Source: Leptolyngbya sp. O-77 (GTDB taxonomy: Bacteria; Cyanobacteriota; Cyanobacteriia; Elainellales; Elainellaceae). From it: a DNA stretch of 64,000 nucleotides. The translations under genes were made by a program, and so were the position numbers. Numbering within the stretch: position 1 is the stretch's first letter; every line of letters starts with the position of its first letter. Below, one piece after another: positions 45,509 through 53,552 of this stretch. Location: assembly GCF_001548395.1 (NCBI RefSeq), contig NZ_AP017367.1:3819001-3883000 (forward strand), written 5' to 3'. The notes beneath the pieces were generated by a model. The model ran no database searches, was not told the origin of the DNA, and was given only the letters and a program-made list of their open reading frames with translations.

Positions 45509-46450
45509 ATGCCCACCCCCTCTCGATTTTTCCAGTTTTTCACGCACCTGCGTCCGGCTGTGGTGCGCCGAGTCGCTCAGCGGGCCGCGACTCATCGCCT
45601 GCCAGGTTTATCCGCAGAGATGGCCTACAACGCCATGCTGGCTTTGTTTCCAGCGATTCTGGCGATTTTAACGGCGATTGGCTTGTTCCAGCCGTTGAAT
45701 ACGACTTTTCTGCGTCTGATGGATCAGGTCAGCGAAGTGGTGCCTGTGGAGGCGTGGCGGATTATCCAGTCTTTTACTGAGGAACTGAGTACCTCCCGCG
45801 ATCGCACTCTATTCTCTCTCAGCTTTTTGGTGGCAATTTGGGCGGCATCGGGGGCGGCGAGTGCGGCCATGACCGCCCTGGATCAGATTCATCAAATTCC
45901 GCGCGATCGCCTCCGTCCCTTTTGGAAAGCCAAGCTCGTCTCTTTGGGGCTGACCGTCAGCGGATTGGTGCTGCTGATGCTGGCGCTGGCGATTGTGTTT
46001 ATCGGAGATCTGCTGGTGCGCCAAGTGTCGATTCAGGCTCCTACGCTGCGACCCTGGCTGCTAACGCTATGGCAACTGCTGCCACTGCCTGTGGTCTTAC
46101 TGCTGATTTCCCTGACATTTGCAGCGGTCTATCGCTTTGGCCCCAGCCGTTGGGACAAGCGGCGGCCCATTCTGCCGGGGGCGCTGCTGGCGGCAATTTT
46201 CTGGGCTGTGTTGTCCAATCTATTTCGGCTATACGTTGCAAATTTTGCCGACTATAACCGCGTCTATGGGGCAGTGGGTGCGGTGATTATTCTGTTGCTG
46301 TGGCTCTATCTCACGTCGCTGGTCATGCTGCTGGGGGACGAGATCAACGTCACCGTGGGCGAAGCGATGGAGCAATATGAGCAGCGGCGACAGCTACACT
46401 TTGAGGAAATGCGGGAAGAAATGCAGCGGAGCGCAGAGGCAATAGATTAG
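45509..46450 (+). CDS. YihY/BrkB family inner-membrane protein
   Basis: About 313 residues, six hydrophobic segments. Family motifs are LSAEMAYNAMLALFPAILAI, SSGAASAAMTAL-like SGAASAAMTALDQIH and YGAVGAVIILLLWLYLTSLV followed by LLGDEINV. It was once called RNase BN in error; the actual function is unknown. A frame extends upstream to a TTG at 45437, but the ATG at 45509 is more likely. Confidence 0.9.
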   Translation: MPTPSRFFQFFTHLRPAVVRRVAQRAATHRLPGLSAEMAYNAMLALFPAILAILTAIGLFQPLNTTFLRLMDQVSEVVPVEAWRIIQSFTEELSTSRDRTLFSLSFLVAIWAASGAASAAMTALDQIHQIPRDRLRPFWKAKLVSLGLTVSGLVLLMLALAIVFIGDLLVRQVSIQAPTLRPWLLTLWQLLPLPVVLLLISLTFAAVYRFGPSRWDKRRPILPGALLAAIFWAVLSNLFRLYVANFADYNRVYGAVGAVIILLLWLYLTSLVMLLGDEINVTVGEAMEQYEQRRQLHFEEMREEMQRSAEAID

Positions 46451-46458
46451 CAGAGCCA

Positions 46459-46557
46459 ATTGCTCATCTAGTTGCTCAGCCAGTTGCTTAGCCAATTGCT
46501 CAACCAATTGCTCAACCAAGGTTTATCCAGGTTGTTGATGTAATTGTTGATGTAAAT
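46459..46557. repeat. 12-bp tandem repeats, two adjacent arrays
   Basis: Five copies of ATTGCTCAACCA-like units at 46459-46518, then two copies of GTTGATGTAATT at 46534-46557. Directly downstream of the YihY gene. Confidence 0.8.
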
Positions 46558-46618
46558 CGCTGTTCGGATTGCTTGAATCGCCTCGTATAAGAAACCGAAT
46601 TAAGAAACCAAAACCGAA

Positions 46619-46717
46619 TTAGAACAGGCAAATCAGCAGCAGGAAGCCCAGAATGCCCAGGCTAGATTCTAGGAAAAAGGGAAATTCGGCTTTGGTTTGG
46701 GGGGTGGTGGGTTGCAT
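46619..46717 (-). CDS. Possible 32-residue single-span membrane peptide
   Basis: Starts ATG at 46717 with GGAG about 10 bases upstream. The sequence has a polar N-terminus (MQPTTPQTKAEFPF) and one hydrophobic C-terminal segment (FLESSLGILGFLLLICLF). It lies downstream of the Mo-nitro_C gene on the same strand. Cyanobacteria have many such mini-proteins in photosystem and NDH complexes, but I do not recognise this one. It may not be real. Confidence 0.3.
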   Translation of the reverse strand: MQPTTPQTKAEFPFFLESSLGILGFLLLICLF

Positions 46718-46779
46718 GGTGAAACTCCGGGGTGAAGTGTTGGGAGATTGGGGGGGGTAACGTCTAGACGCTGTTCGAC

Positions 46780-47100
46780 CTAGCAGTAGGCGCTGATGTC
46801 TTCGCCGCACTGATCAGCGAGATAGCAGAGTGATCGGAATCGCAGCCCGACAAACTGTTCGTATAGCGGGTTTAGCTTGCACAGGGGCGGAATGTGCCCG
46901 ACTTTGCGACCTAGCACGATGATGTCGCGCTCGAAGGGGCACTGGGCGGGAATGAGCCGAGAAATGAAGTGGGCAGTTTGGCGATCGCGGATTTGCAGAT
47001 TATCCAGCCAGTTGCGGAGGGGCTGGAGCCAGGAGGGGCGATCGCTACCTTGATGACTACCTTGATGACTACCTTGATGAAGAGAGGATGTGGCGTTCAT
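46780..47100 (-). CDS. Mo-dependent nitrogenase C-terminal domain family protein
   Basis: About 106 residues. The core, LRNWLDNLQIRDRQTAHFIS, PAQCPFERDIIVLG, HIPPLCKLNPLYEQFVGLRF and LADQCGEDISAYC, matches the small cyanobacterial family named after a Mo-nitrogenase C-terminus; it occurs in non-fixing species too and its role is unknown. Three Cys and an HIPPLC motif hint at metal or cofactor binding. A 12-bp tandem repeat (47046-47080) encodes HQGSHQGSHQGS near the N-terminus. Start ATG at 47100, with GTG three codons upstream possible. Confidence 0.85.
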   Translation of the reverse strand: MNATSSLHQGSHQGSHQGSDRPSWLQPLRNWLDNLQIRDRQTAHFISRLIPAQCPFERDIIVLGRKVGHIPPLCKLNPLYEQFVGLRFRSLCYLADQCGEDISAYC

Positions 47101-47488
47101 AGGACTCACAGGTTCGATGCAGTTCTCTACTTATTACTTCTCAGTTCCAGTCGCAAATTTCACGCAGCATTCAGTAAGAAATGATGAACTTTTCTGAGAA
47201 ATGCTGATCCAGTTGCCGAAAGCAGTTCTGAGAGAGCATTTCTGCTGCCAAGCAATACCTATATCTCAAGCTTAGGAAGCGCAGTCGGGGGATCAATGAA
47301 GGAATTAAGAAGCTCCCCGAGAGTTGACTGAAGCTGAGGTGAATTTGTTGCTGGCTTCTTTACGGTGGAGTCAAAATACCTAGTGAACGAATTTTCTCGA
47401 TAGACTGGCTCGATGAATTTGCTCAACCGCTGGCAATTAGTGGCGATCGCCCCGACAGTCTGGTGCTGCTGAGCAAATACTGTTTAGC
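47101..47488. other. Intergenic region upstream of Mo-nitro_C gene
   Basis: About 390 bases, no gene recognised; ends at the hemJ terminator. Confidence 0.45.
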
Positions 47489-47515
47489 AAAAAAAAGGAC
47501 TGGAAGCTCCAGTCC
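47489..47515 (-). terminator. Intrinsic terminator of hemJ
   Basis: On the minus strand GGACTGGAGC-TTCCAGTCC forms an 8-bp stem with a small loop followed by eight T (A-run at 47489-47496 on the plus strand). Confidence 0.9.
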
Positions 47516-47576
47516 CTCTTAGCTTTCTAGTTTCCTGTTCCAGTTGTGGGCAACGCCCCCATCTACCGTCCTCTTG

Positions 47577-48167
47577 CTAGGTCGAACTGCCCACGCCAGT
47601 ATCGGGCAACTCGGCACCAAGGGCGCGTTCGCGGTCGAGCCGTCGCTTGCGGGCGTAGAGTTGGATGGCAGCGGCAAAGGCAATCAGCATTGCCACCACG
47701 CCATAGGCGGCAATATCCGTCGGCAAGTTGTTCTTAAACACTGCCAGCATTACCACTAAGATAAATAGAATCGTGGGGATTTCGTTAAACCAGCGGAACT
47801 GCTGGCTAGTCATTTTGCATTCGTCGGCCGCCAGCTTTTTCATCAGCCGCTTGCAGTAGTGGTGATAGCCGATAAGCAAGACGACCAGGGCAAGTTTAGC
47901 GTGCAGCCAGGGTTCCTTGAGGACTTCGGGTTCTGTGGTGATAAGGGCGATCGCCATCACCACGGTCAACAGCATCGCCGGGGTCATAATGATGCTGTAA
48001 AGCCGCTTCTCCATAATCTGATACTGATTTTTCAGAATGCTCTGGGCAGGTTCAGGCTGCTCATACGCCTCAGCATGGTATACAAACAGGCGCGGCAGGT
48101 AGAACAGCCCTGCAAACCACGCCACAATCCCCACAATATGAAAGGCCTTAAACCAAAAATAGTTCAT
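47577..48167 (-). CDS. hemJ: Protoporphyrinogen IX oxidase, HemJ type
   Basis: 196 residues, four or more membrane helices. The N-terminal FWFKAFHIVGIVAWFAGLFY with His10, the YLPRLFVYHAEAYEQ stretch, MEKRLYSIIMTPAMLLT and WLHAKLALVVLLIGYHHYCK match HemJ, the heme-binding oxidase that makes protoporphyrin IX in most cyanobacteria. It acts in the membrane, upstream of the Mg-chelatase branch (see chlD). The ATG is at 48167; a clear terminator follows. Confidence 0.95.
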   Translation of the reverse strand: MNYFWFKAFHIVGIVAWFAGLFYLPRLFVYHAEAYEQPEPAQSILKNQYQIMEKRLYSIIMTPAMLLTVVMAIALITTEPEVLKEPWLHAKLALVVLLIGYHHYCKRLMKKLAADECKMTSQQFRWFNEIPTILFILVVMLAVFKNNLPTDIAAYGVVAMLIAFAAAIQLYARKRRLDRERALGAELPDTGVGSST

Positions 48168-48600
48168 CTAAAATCTCTTTCCGCAGCGTCAAAGTCATGC
48201 AAGCCCGATCATATCAAGCAGTCTTGGGGTCAGGGTTGGCTGGCTTTAGATTTCTTGAAATTTTCTGCATAAAATTCTGATTACTATTTAACACAGTGCT
48301 GACCTATACGCAGTGCTGACCTGTGATGTTTACCCATGACCTACCTGTGACCTTCACTCATGACGGTTCTAGAGGTGAATGACAGATCAGCACAGTTGTC
48401 TGTGGGCAGTTGTCTGTGGAACCAGGGTGCATCTGCTCATTCAGAAAAAAGCTCCCCGCTCAAGGTTAAACTCTGGGCGGGGAACTATTGAAGGAAACGG
48501 CTAGATGCTGTCGAGTGTGGCGTGAGCGAGCTTAGCCGTTTGGGGATCTGCCACATCACCCTGTGTCGCTTAGACAGCATCCCAAGCCCGTTAAACGGCC
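48168..48600. other. Intergenic region upstream of hemJ
   Basis: Contains degenerate GTGCTGACCT direct repeats (about 48295-48350) and the terminator of the DUF2811 gene. No gene recognised. Confidence 0.4.
48445..48485 (-). terminator. Likely terminator of the DUF2811 gene
   Basis: On the minus strand TTCCCCGC ... GCGGGGAGC closes a loop of about 17 bases and is followed by TTTTTT. It is 115 bases beyond the stop codon. Confidence 0.7.
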
Positions 48601-48825
48601 TTAAACAGCGTGCTTAAACAGCGTGTCGAGGTAAACTCGTGCCGCCCGACGGTAGCAGTGAGCAGTCGTGGGGCTATTGCTGCTGACGTGTTGCAGCAAA
48701 AACAGCGACAGCGCAGCACAGAACACCCGGTCTTGATCCCAATCGGGATGGGTTTCTAAGTAGCTCTTAAGAGACAGGTGCAAATCTTCAGGAATTTCGG
48801 CCAGAATGCTGACAGTTGCGTTCAT
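48601..48825 (-). CDS. DUF2811 family protein
   Basis: 74 residues: MNATVSILAEIPEDLHLSLK, YLETHPDWDQDRVFCAALSL, then LLQHVSS...ARVYLDTLF. This compact form, ending in VYLDTLF, is a conserved cyanobacterial family. The N-terminal part resembles ribbon-helix-helix-like small proteins (EIPEDLHLSLKSYLE), so DNA binding is conceivable but unproven. Start ATG at 48825. Confidence 0.9.
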   Translation of the reverse strand: MNATVSILAEIPEDLHLSLKSYLETHPDWDQDRVFCAALSLFLLQHVSSNSPTTAHCYRRAARVYLDTLFKHAV

Positions 48826-49034
48826 GTAGGAAACCTCAGTAATGAAGCTGTGGACGGTAAAACAGAAGCTCAGACGCAGGATCTAAAGTCGGTAAACCTT
48901 CTCGCTTGGCTAGAGGCAGCCAGCATGAGGTCAGACTTTAAAGCAGCACGCACCTGATGGTGGAAGTGAGGGGAGTCAGCAAGTTGCTGCTTTATCCCAG
49001 CGCTCAGACACACTAAAGCAGCGCAACCTCTCGT

Positions 49035-49100
49035 CAGAGGGTAGACGGCGACACGCCAGATCGAAAAAGTCGAGCGCTGGTAGACGGTCGGCCCCCTCTG
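49035..49100. other. Potential RNA/DNA secondary structure
   Basis: CAGAGGG (49035-49041) pairs with CCCTCTG (49094-49100), and GGTAGACGG occurs twice inside. AGCGCT motifs flank the outer side. It may be part of a leader or small RNA; I do not recognise a known family. Confidence 0.3.
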
Positions 49101-49337
49101 CCAAGGAGCGCTTTAATTGAGTAGGTCGCATCATTTTGCGCTAGGAGGGGGTAGGGTTGTCAACCTTAAGAACTGTTACAGAGGGCTTTAGATTTAAAGA
49201 AGCTTTACGGCAGAATCAGGGTTTGAGGTCAGTTTTTGTTACACAACTTCATTAAAGCCCGATGATTCTGAGGGGGCGATCGCCCTTCGGCGAATTCCCC
49301 AGAAAATTCCTCTAGCCCCAATGCCACCGTAGAAGCC

Positions 49338-49409
49338 TGTGGAAAACTGCCCGATCCCCTGTGGAAAACTACGACATTGCTGTGGAAAGCTTGTGGAGAC
49401 TGTGGGGAG
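49338..49409 (-). promoter_or_regulatory. Cluster of DnaA-box-like motifs
   Basis: On the minus strand TTTTCCACA occurs perfectly at 49338-49346 and 49360-49368, with a one-mismatch copy at 49381-49389 and weaker TGTGGAGAC and TGTGGGGAG copies at 49392 and 49401. TTTTCCACA is the DnaA box described for cyanobacteria. The first three are spaced 22 and 21 bp apart, about two helix turns. It could be an origin, a DnaA-binding reservoir or a regulatory site. Confidence 0.5.
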
Positions 49410-49550
49410 AATCGCCCCGAAAGATAAGAATTGCAAACTGCTGGAAAGCACCCTGACTTTTGGCCATAGCTTGACATTGCAGCGCCTATAGAGACTAGGA
49501 TTCAAGGGCTTTCTGTCACTTTGGTCTAAGTTTTTGTCTAATTTTGGTCT

Positions 49551-50390
49551 ATGGAGCTAATTCTTGAAGGACTGAGGGCACTGATCGTGTTCCTCATCGG
49601 CGCATCGGTCGGCAGCTTTCTCAACGTGGTGGTGTATCGGATTCCGGCAGGGCTGTCGCTGCTGCATCCGCCGTCTCGCTGCCCCTCTTGCCTCACCCCC
49701 ATCCGGCCCTACGACAACGTGCCCGTGCTGGGCTGGCTGTGGTTGGGTGGCCAGTGTCGAACGTGCAAAGCGTCGATTTCTCCCCGATATCCGCTGGTGG
49801 AACTGATTACAGGCTTGCTGTTTGTCGCCGTGGCTCAGTCCTTTGCGCTACCGCTGCCTGGGGTGGGCTACTGGGCGCTGGTGAGCTGGCTGATGGCGCT
49901 GGCGCTGATCGACCTGGATACGCTCACCCTGCCCAATGTGCTGACCCAATCGGGACTGGTGGCGGGGTTGGTCTTTCAGGCGGCGATGGGCTGGTCGCAG
50001 GGGGTCGCCACTGGGCAGGGCGGACTGATGGGCAGCGCCGCAGCGGTGATGGGCGGCGTAGTGGGCGCAGTGCTGGGCATCTGGGGGCTGGATCTGATAA
50101 CGTTTGTTGGCTCTGTGGCCCTGGGGCAAACCGCAATGGGCGGCGGTGATGCAAAGCTGGCGGCGATGATGGGGGCGTGGCTGGGCTGGAAATTGCTGCT
50201 GCTGGCGGGGTTTTTGGCGTGCGTGCTGGGGGCGTTTGTGGGCGGTGGGGCGATCGCCCTTGGCCTGCTCAGCCGTCGCCAGCCCATCCCTTTCGGCCCT
50301 TTTCTGTCCCTTGGCGCGATCCTCGCCGTCTTCTTTGGAGAAAGCCTGATTCGCAGCTACTTGGGGTTCTTTTGGGGCATTGTTCAATAA
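49551..50390 (+). CDS. pilD: Type IV prepilin peptidase / leader N-methyltransferase
   Basis: 279 residues. N-terminal methyltransferase domain with paired CxxC motifs (Cys44/Cys47 and Cys69/Cys72) that bind zinc: SRCPSCLTPIRPYDNVPVLG and GQCRTCKASISPRYPLVE. The peptidase aspartates are in ALIDLDTLTLPN (Asp123) and GGGDAKLAAM (Asp200). It cleaves and methylates type IV pilins, needed for motility and competence. The start is the ATG at 49551. Confidence 0.95.
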   Translation: MELILEGLRALIVFLIGASVGSFLNVVVYRIPAGLSLLHPPSRCPSCLTPIRPYDNVPVLGWLWLGGQCRTCKASISPRYPLVELITGLLFVAVAQSFALPLPGVGYWALVSWLMALALIDLDTLTLPNVLTQSGLVAGLVFQAAMGWSQGVATGQGGLMGSAAAVMGGVVGAVLGIWGLDLITFVGSVALGQTAMGGGDAKLAAMMGAWLGWKLLLLAGFLACVLGAFVGGGAIALGLLSRRQPIPFGPFLSLGAILAVFFGESLIRSYLGFFWGIVQ

Positions 50391-50631
50391 ATTCCCTAAT
50401 TTCCTAAATTCCCCAAACAGCGCCCCAGAGGAAATGGCTGGAAGCCTTACAGCCCAACAAACTAGCAATCTAAAACTGGCAATCTAAAATCGCTAATCTA
50501 AAAGCCAGAATCAAGATCTCAGGGCAAAGCGACAGGATGCAGAACCGCTCCGGCCCCCAACCCCTAACCCCTGATCTCCCCCCGCCTCTGATAGAATCAA
50601 CATCGTAGTTTGAATCACATACGCTACGGAT

Positions 50632-50856
50632 GTGGCTTGGACAACGTTGAGAACCACCAATACTTATTTGGAAGCAGAACTCATGCAGCAAATGCTGGCG
50701 GCCCATGAGATTCCGGCGCGGGTGGTGGCGCAGGGCGTTCAGGCGCATTTCGGCGGGGGAACGCCTGCGGCGGTGCAGGTTGACCCGCGAGACTGGTGGA
50801 CGGCGCTGCTCCTTCTAAGTCCCATTGATGACGCAGAGGACGTAAAACCGGAGTAG
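50632..50856 (+). CDS. DUF2007 family small protein
   Basis: 74 residues starting with GTG at 50632. WTTLRTTNTYLEAELMQQML, AHEIPARVVAQG and VQVDPRDWWTALLLL follow the DUF2007 (putative signal-transducing) pattern, a small ferredoxin-like fold of unknown function. No ATG is available in frame. Confidence 0.75.
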   Translation: MAWTTLRTTNTYLEAELMQQMLAAHEIPARVVAQGVQAHFGGGTPAAVQVDPRDWWTALLLLSPIDDAEDVKPE

Positions 50857-51044
50857 CGCAGAGGGGCGATCGCCCTCTCCTTGCACACTAGAAACGCCCC
50901 CCCCATTTATCCCTTTAGTCAGAATCTCCCGTTTTTAGAGAATCTTCCCCGATCCACGCTTTCCATTTTCTTTTGCCATAGATCTTTTCCATCGATGGCC
51001 GCCTCAGCGAAGTTTAACACCACCCTTTATCCCCTGTTTTTTTC

Positions 51045-51980
51045 ATGTCTCTGTTTGACTGGTTTGCAAATCGACGCAAAGCTGGTGCCATCAGCCAGAA
51101 TCAGCAGGAGCGAGAAATCGCTGACGGACTCTGGAGCAAGTGCCCCAACTGCGGTGTGTTGACCTATACCAAAGACTTGCGGGCAAACCTCATGGTCTGC
51201 CCAGAGTGCAAGCATCACAACCGCATCTTTAGCGACGAGCGCATTCAGCAACTCATCGACCCAGGCACCTGGACCCCGCTCGACGAACACCTGTCGCCCA
51301 CCGATCCCTTGGGTTTTCGCGATCGCAAGTCCTACAGCGATCGCCTCCGCGACACCCAAGACAAAACCCGCCTGAAAGATGCAGTGGCGACGGGCGTTGG
51401 CCGACTCAACGATTTGCCCGTGGCGCTGGGCGTGATGGACTTTCGCTTTATGGGCGGCAGCATGGGGTCTGTCGTGGGCGAAAAGCTGACCCGCATGATT
51501 GAACGAGGCACGCGCGATCGCCTCCCAGTGATTATCGTCTGTGCCTCTGGCGGCGCACGGATGCAGGAGGGAATGCTCAGCCTTATGCAAATGGCGAAAA
51601 TTTCCGGGGCCTTGGAGCGACACCGAGAAGCCCGCCTGCTCTACATCCCCGTGCTAACCCATCCCACAACGGGCGGCGTAACGGCTAGCTTTGCTATGCT
51701 GGGCGACCTGATCCTGGCGGAACCCCAGGCCACTATCGGCTTTGCAGGGCGGCGCGTAGTCGAGCAGACCCTCCGCGAAAAGCTCCCCGACGACTTTCAA
51801 ACCTCGGAATATTTGCTCAACCACGGCTTTGTAGATACCATCGTGCCGCGCACTGAGTTGAAAAAGACCCTGGCGCAACTCATCCTGCTGCATCAGCCTA
51901 CACAGCCCGCAACCCACGCGGTTCACGTCCCCGACACCGTACCCGAAACCTTGCCACTCAAAATTCCCCACGAGTTGTAG
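51045..51980 (+). CDS. accD: Acetyl-CoA carboxylase carboxyltransferase subunit beta
   Basis: 311 residues. A zinc ribbon with Cys33, Cys36, Cys52 and Cys55 (SKCPNCGVLTY, VCPECKHHNRI) precedes the crotonase-like carboxyltransferase domain (VALGVMDFRFMGGSMGSVVG, CASGGARMQEGMLSLMQMAK, TTGGVTASFAMLGDLILAEP, IGFAGRRVVEQT). It transfers carboxyl groups from biotin to acetyl-CoA in fatty-acid synthesis, as part of the complex with AccA. Length is normal. Confidence 0.98.
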   Translation: MSLFDWFANRRKAGAISQNQQEREIADGLWSKCPNCGVLTYTKDLRANLMVCPECKHHNRIFSDERIQQLIDPGTWTPLDEHLSPTDPLGFRDRKSYSDRLRDTQDKTRLKDAVATGVGRLNDLPVALGVMDFRFMGGSMGSVVGEKLTRMIERGTRDRLPVIIVCASGGARMQEGMLSLMQMAKISGALERHREARLLYIPVLTHPTTGGVTASFAMLGDLILAEPQATIGFAGRRVVEQTLREKLPDDFQTSEYLLNHGFVDTIVPRTELKKTLAQLILLHQPTQPATHAVHVPDTVPETLPLKIPHEL

Positions 51981-52139
51981 TTTCGTTGTGACTTCGATAG
52001 TAATCTCAGAGTAATTTCAGTAGTTTCAATAATTTCACACCGCATACAAGTCGTCATTGCAAGCGGTCACCATCCGGACAGGAAAAAGCTTGTATGGTGG
52101 ATCTAGTTGTCTTTGCTGAGATCCTGCTGCCACGCCCCT

Positions 52140-52424
52140 ATGCAACTCATCGCCGCAATGCAGGAGGTGTTTCGCCAGCCTCCAATTCCCTACGAACCGC
52201 AAAAGCATTCCCTCAAAGCCTGGGCAAAATATTGCCTGCAAGACCGGGGCTACAAGATCCTCTATGCCGATCGCGCAGATTTCGCCATTGAGTCTCGCAC
52301 CGACGGCAAAGTATTCTTTCGCGTCACCGAAAACCCCGCCGACGTGACTCCAGACTATGGCTGGATCGTGTGCGATCGCACCTCCCAAGTCACCACCGTC
52401 ATCGCCCCCCACACTCCCGAATAA
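52140..52424 (+). CDS. Small conserved hypothetical protein
   Basis: About 94 residues: MQLIAAMQEVFRQPPIPY, LKAWAKYCLQDRGYKILYAD, then a beta-rich RADFAIESRTDGKVFFRVTE and SWIV-like GWIVCDRTSQ. It looks like a small restriction-endonuclease-like or single-domain fold, but I cannot name a family. The ATG at 52140 is chosen; an upstream start at 52107 is in frame. Confidence 0.55.
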   Translation: MQLIAAMQEVFRQPPIPYEPQKHSLKAWAKYCLQDRGYKILYADRADFAIESRTDGKVFFRVTENPADVTPDYGWIVCDRTSQVTTVIAPHTPE

Positions 52425-52439
52425 GGATACAGACTAGCA

Positions 52440-52534
52440 CCACCATCCCTCCCCCCGACCTCTTCTCTTTTCTCTCTTCGTTCTTCCCTCTTCTCTTTTC
52501 TCTCTTCGTTCTTCCCTCTCTCCTTCCCCCTCCC
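52440..52534 (+). repeat. Polypyrimidine tract upstream of proline iminopeptidase
   Basis: Nearly all C/T for about 95 bases, ending five bases or fewer from the ATG. It contains two copies of a 37-base unit that includes CTCTTCGTTCTTCCCTCT, similar to the tract at 31059-31130. Confidence 0.8.
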
Positions 52535-53482
52535 ATGCGGGATCTCTACCCCCCCATCGAACCCTACGCCTCCGGCACCCTCCAGGTTTCCGACCTGCAC
52601 ACCATTTACTACGAAGAAGCGGGCAACCCCCAAGGCAAACCCGTTGTGTTTTTGCATGGTGGCCCCGGCGGTGGCATTACACCCAGCTATCGCCAGTTTT
52701 TTGACCCGGAAAAGTGGCGCGTGGTTTTGTTTGACCAGCGGGGCTGTGGTCGCAGCACGCCCCACGCCGAACTGCGCGAAAACACAACCTGGGACTTGGT
52801 GAATGACATTGAGAGAATTCGGACGCACTTGGGCATCGACCGCTGGGTCGTTTTTGGCGGCAGTTGGGGCAGCACACTCTCTCTCGCCTACAGCCAGACC
52901 CATCCCGACCGCTGCAAGGGGCTAATTTTGCGGGGCATTTTCATGCTGCGGCGCAAGGAATTGCTCTGGTTCTACCAGGAGGGATGCAGCTACATCTATC
53001 CCGATGCCTGGGAAGACTACCTGAAGCCGATTCCGCCGGAGGAGCGGCACGATTTAATCAGCGCCTACTACAGACGGCTGACCAGCGATGACCCGGCAAT
53101 CCGGCTGGAGGCGGCCCGCGCCTGGTCGGTCTGGGAAGCCAGCACCAGCAAGCTCTTGCCCGATGCCAACCTGAAGGAGCGCTTTGCAGAGGCGGAGTTT
53201 GCCGATGCCTTTGCCCGGATTGAGTGCCATTATTTCGTAAACAAAGGCTTTTTTGAACCAGACGACCAGCTTCTGCGAAACGTCGATCGCATCCGCCACA
53301 TTCCCGGTGTGATTGTGCAGGGGCGCTACGACGTGGTGTGTCCGGCGGTGTCTGCCTGGGAACTTCACCGCGCCTGGCCCGAAGCGGAGCTAATTCTCGT
53401 GCCAGATGCAGGCCACTCGATGAACGAACCAGGAATTCGGACGGCGCTGCTGGAGGCGAGCGATCGCTTTTCTGCCCTCTAG
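52535..53482 (+). CDS. pip: Proline iminopeptidase
   Basis: About 315 residues, alpha/beta hydrolase S33. The oxyanion motif HGGPGGGITP, the DQRGCGRSTPH motif and the nucleophile elbow GGSWGSTLSL (catalytic Ser) are diagnostic; Asp in VQGRYDVVCPA and His in PDAGHSMNEP complete the triad. It removes N-terminal proline from peptides. The frame is open well upstream, but family homology begins at MRDLYPPIEPY, the ATG at 52535. The leader is the polypyrimidine tract. Confidence 0.95.
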   Translation: MRDLYPPIEPYASGTLQVSDLHTIYYEEAGNPQGKPVVFLHGGPGGGITPSYRQFFDPEKWRVVLFDQRGCGRSTPHAELRENTTWDLVNDIERIRTHLGIDRWVVFGGSWGSTLSLAYSQTHPDRCKGLILRGIFMLRRKELLWFYQEGCSYIYPDAWEDYLKPIPPEERHDLISAYYRRLTSDDPAIRLEAARAWSVWEASTSKLLPDANLKERFAEAEFADAFARIECHYFVNKGFFEPDDQLLRNVDRIRHIPGVIVQGRYDVVCPAVSAWELHRAWPEAELILVPDAGHSMNEPGIRTALLEASDRFSAL

Positions 53483-53552
53483 CCCCAACCCCCTGCCCTG
53501 CTTCCTGATATGCTGAATATGCTGGGAGCCTGAACATGCCTGGATTTTCGCC

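Larger units (their letters stand above)
48826..49550. other. Intergenic region with structured stretch and DnaA-box cluster
   Basis: About 725 bases between divergent genes. Subregions: a potentially structured GC-rich part (about 48960-49120), an AT-richer part (about 49145-49255) and a cluster of TGTGGAAAA motifs (49338-49409). No protein gene is credible. Confidence 0.6.

Noticed and set aside
49229..49505. Leftward frames of 82-88 codons over the DnaA-box cluster
   Set aside because: Low-complexity translations arising from the repeated TGTGGAAAA motifs; no family resemblance.
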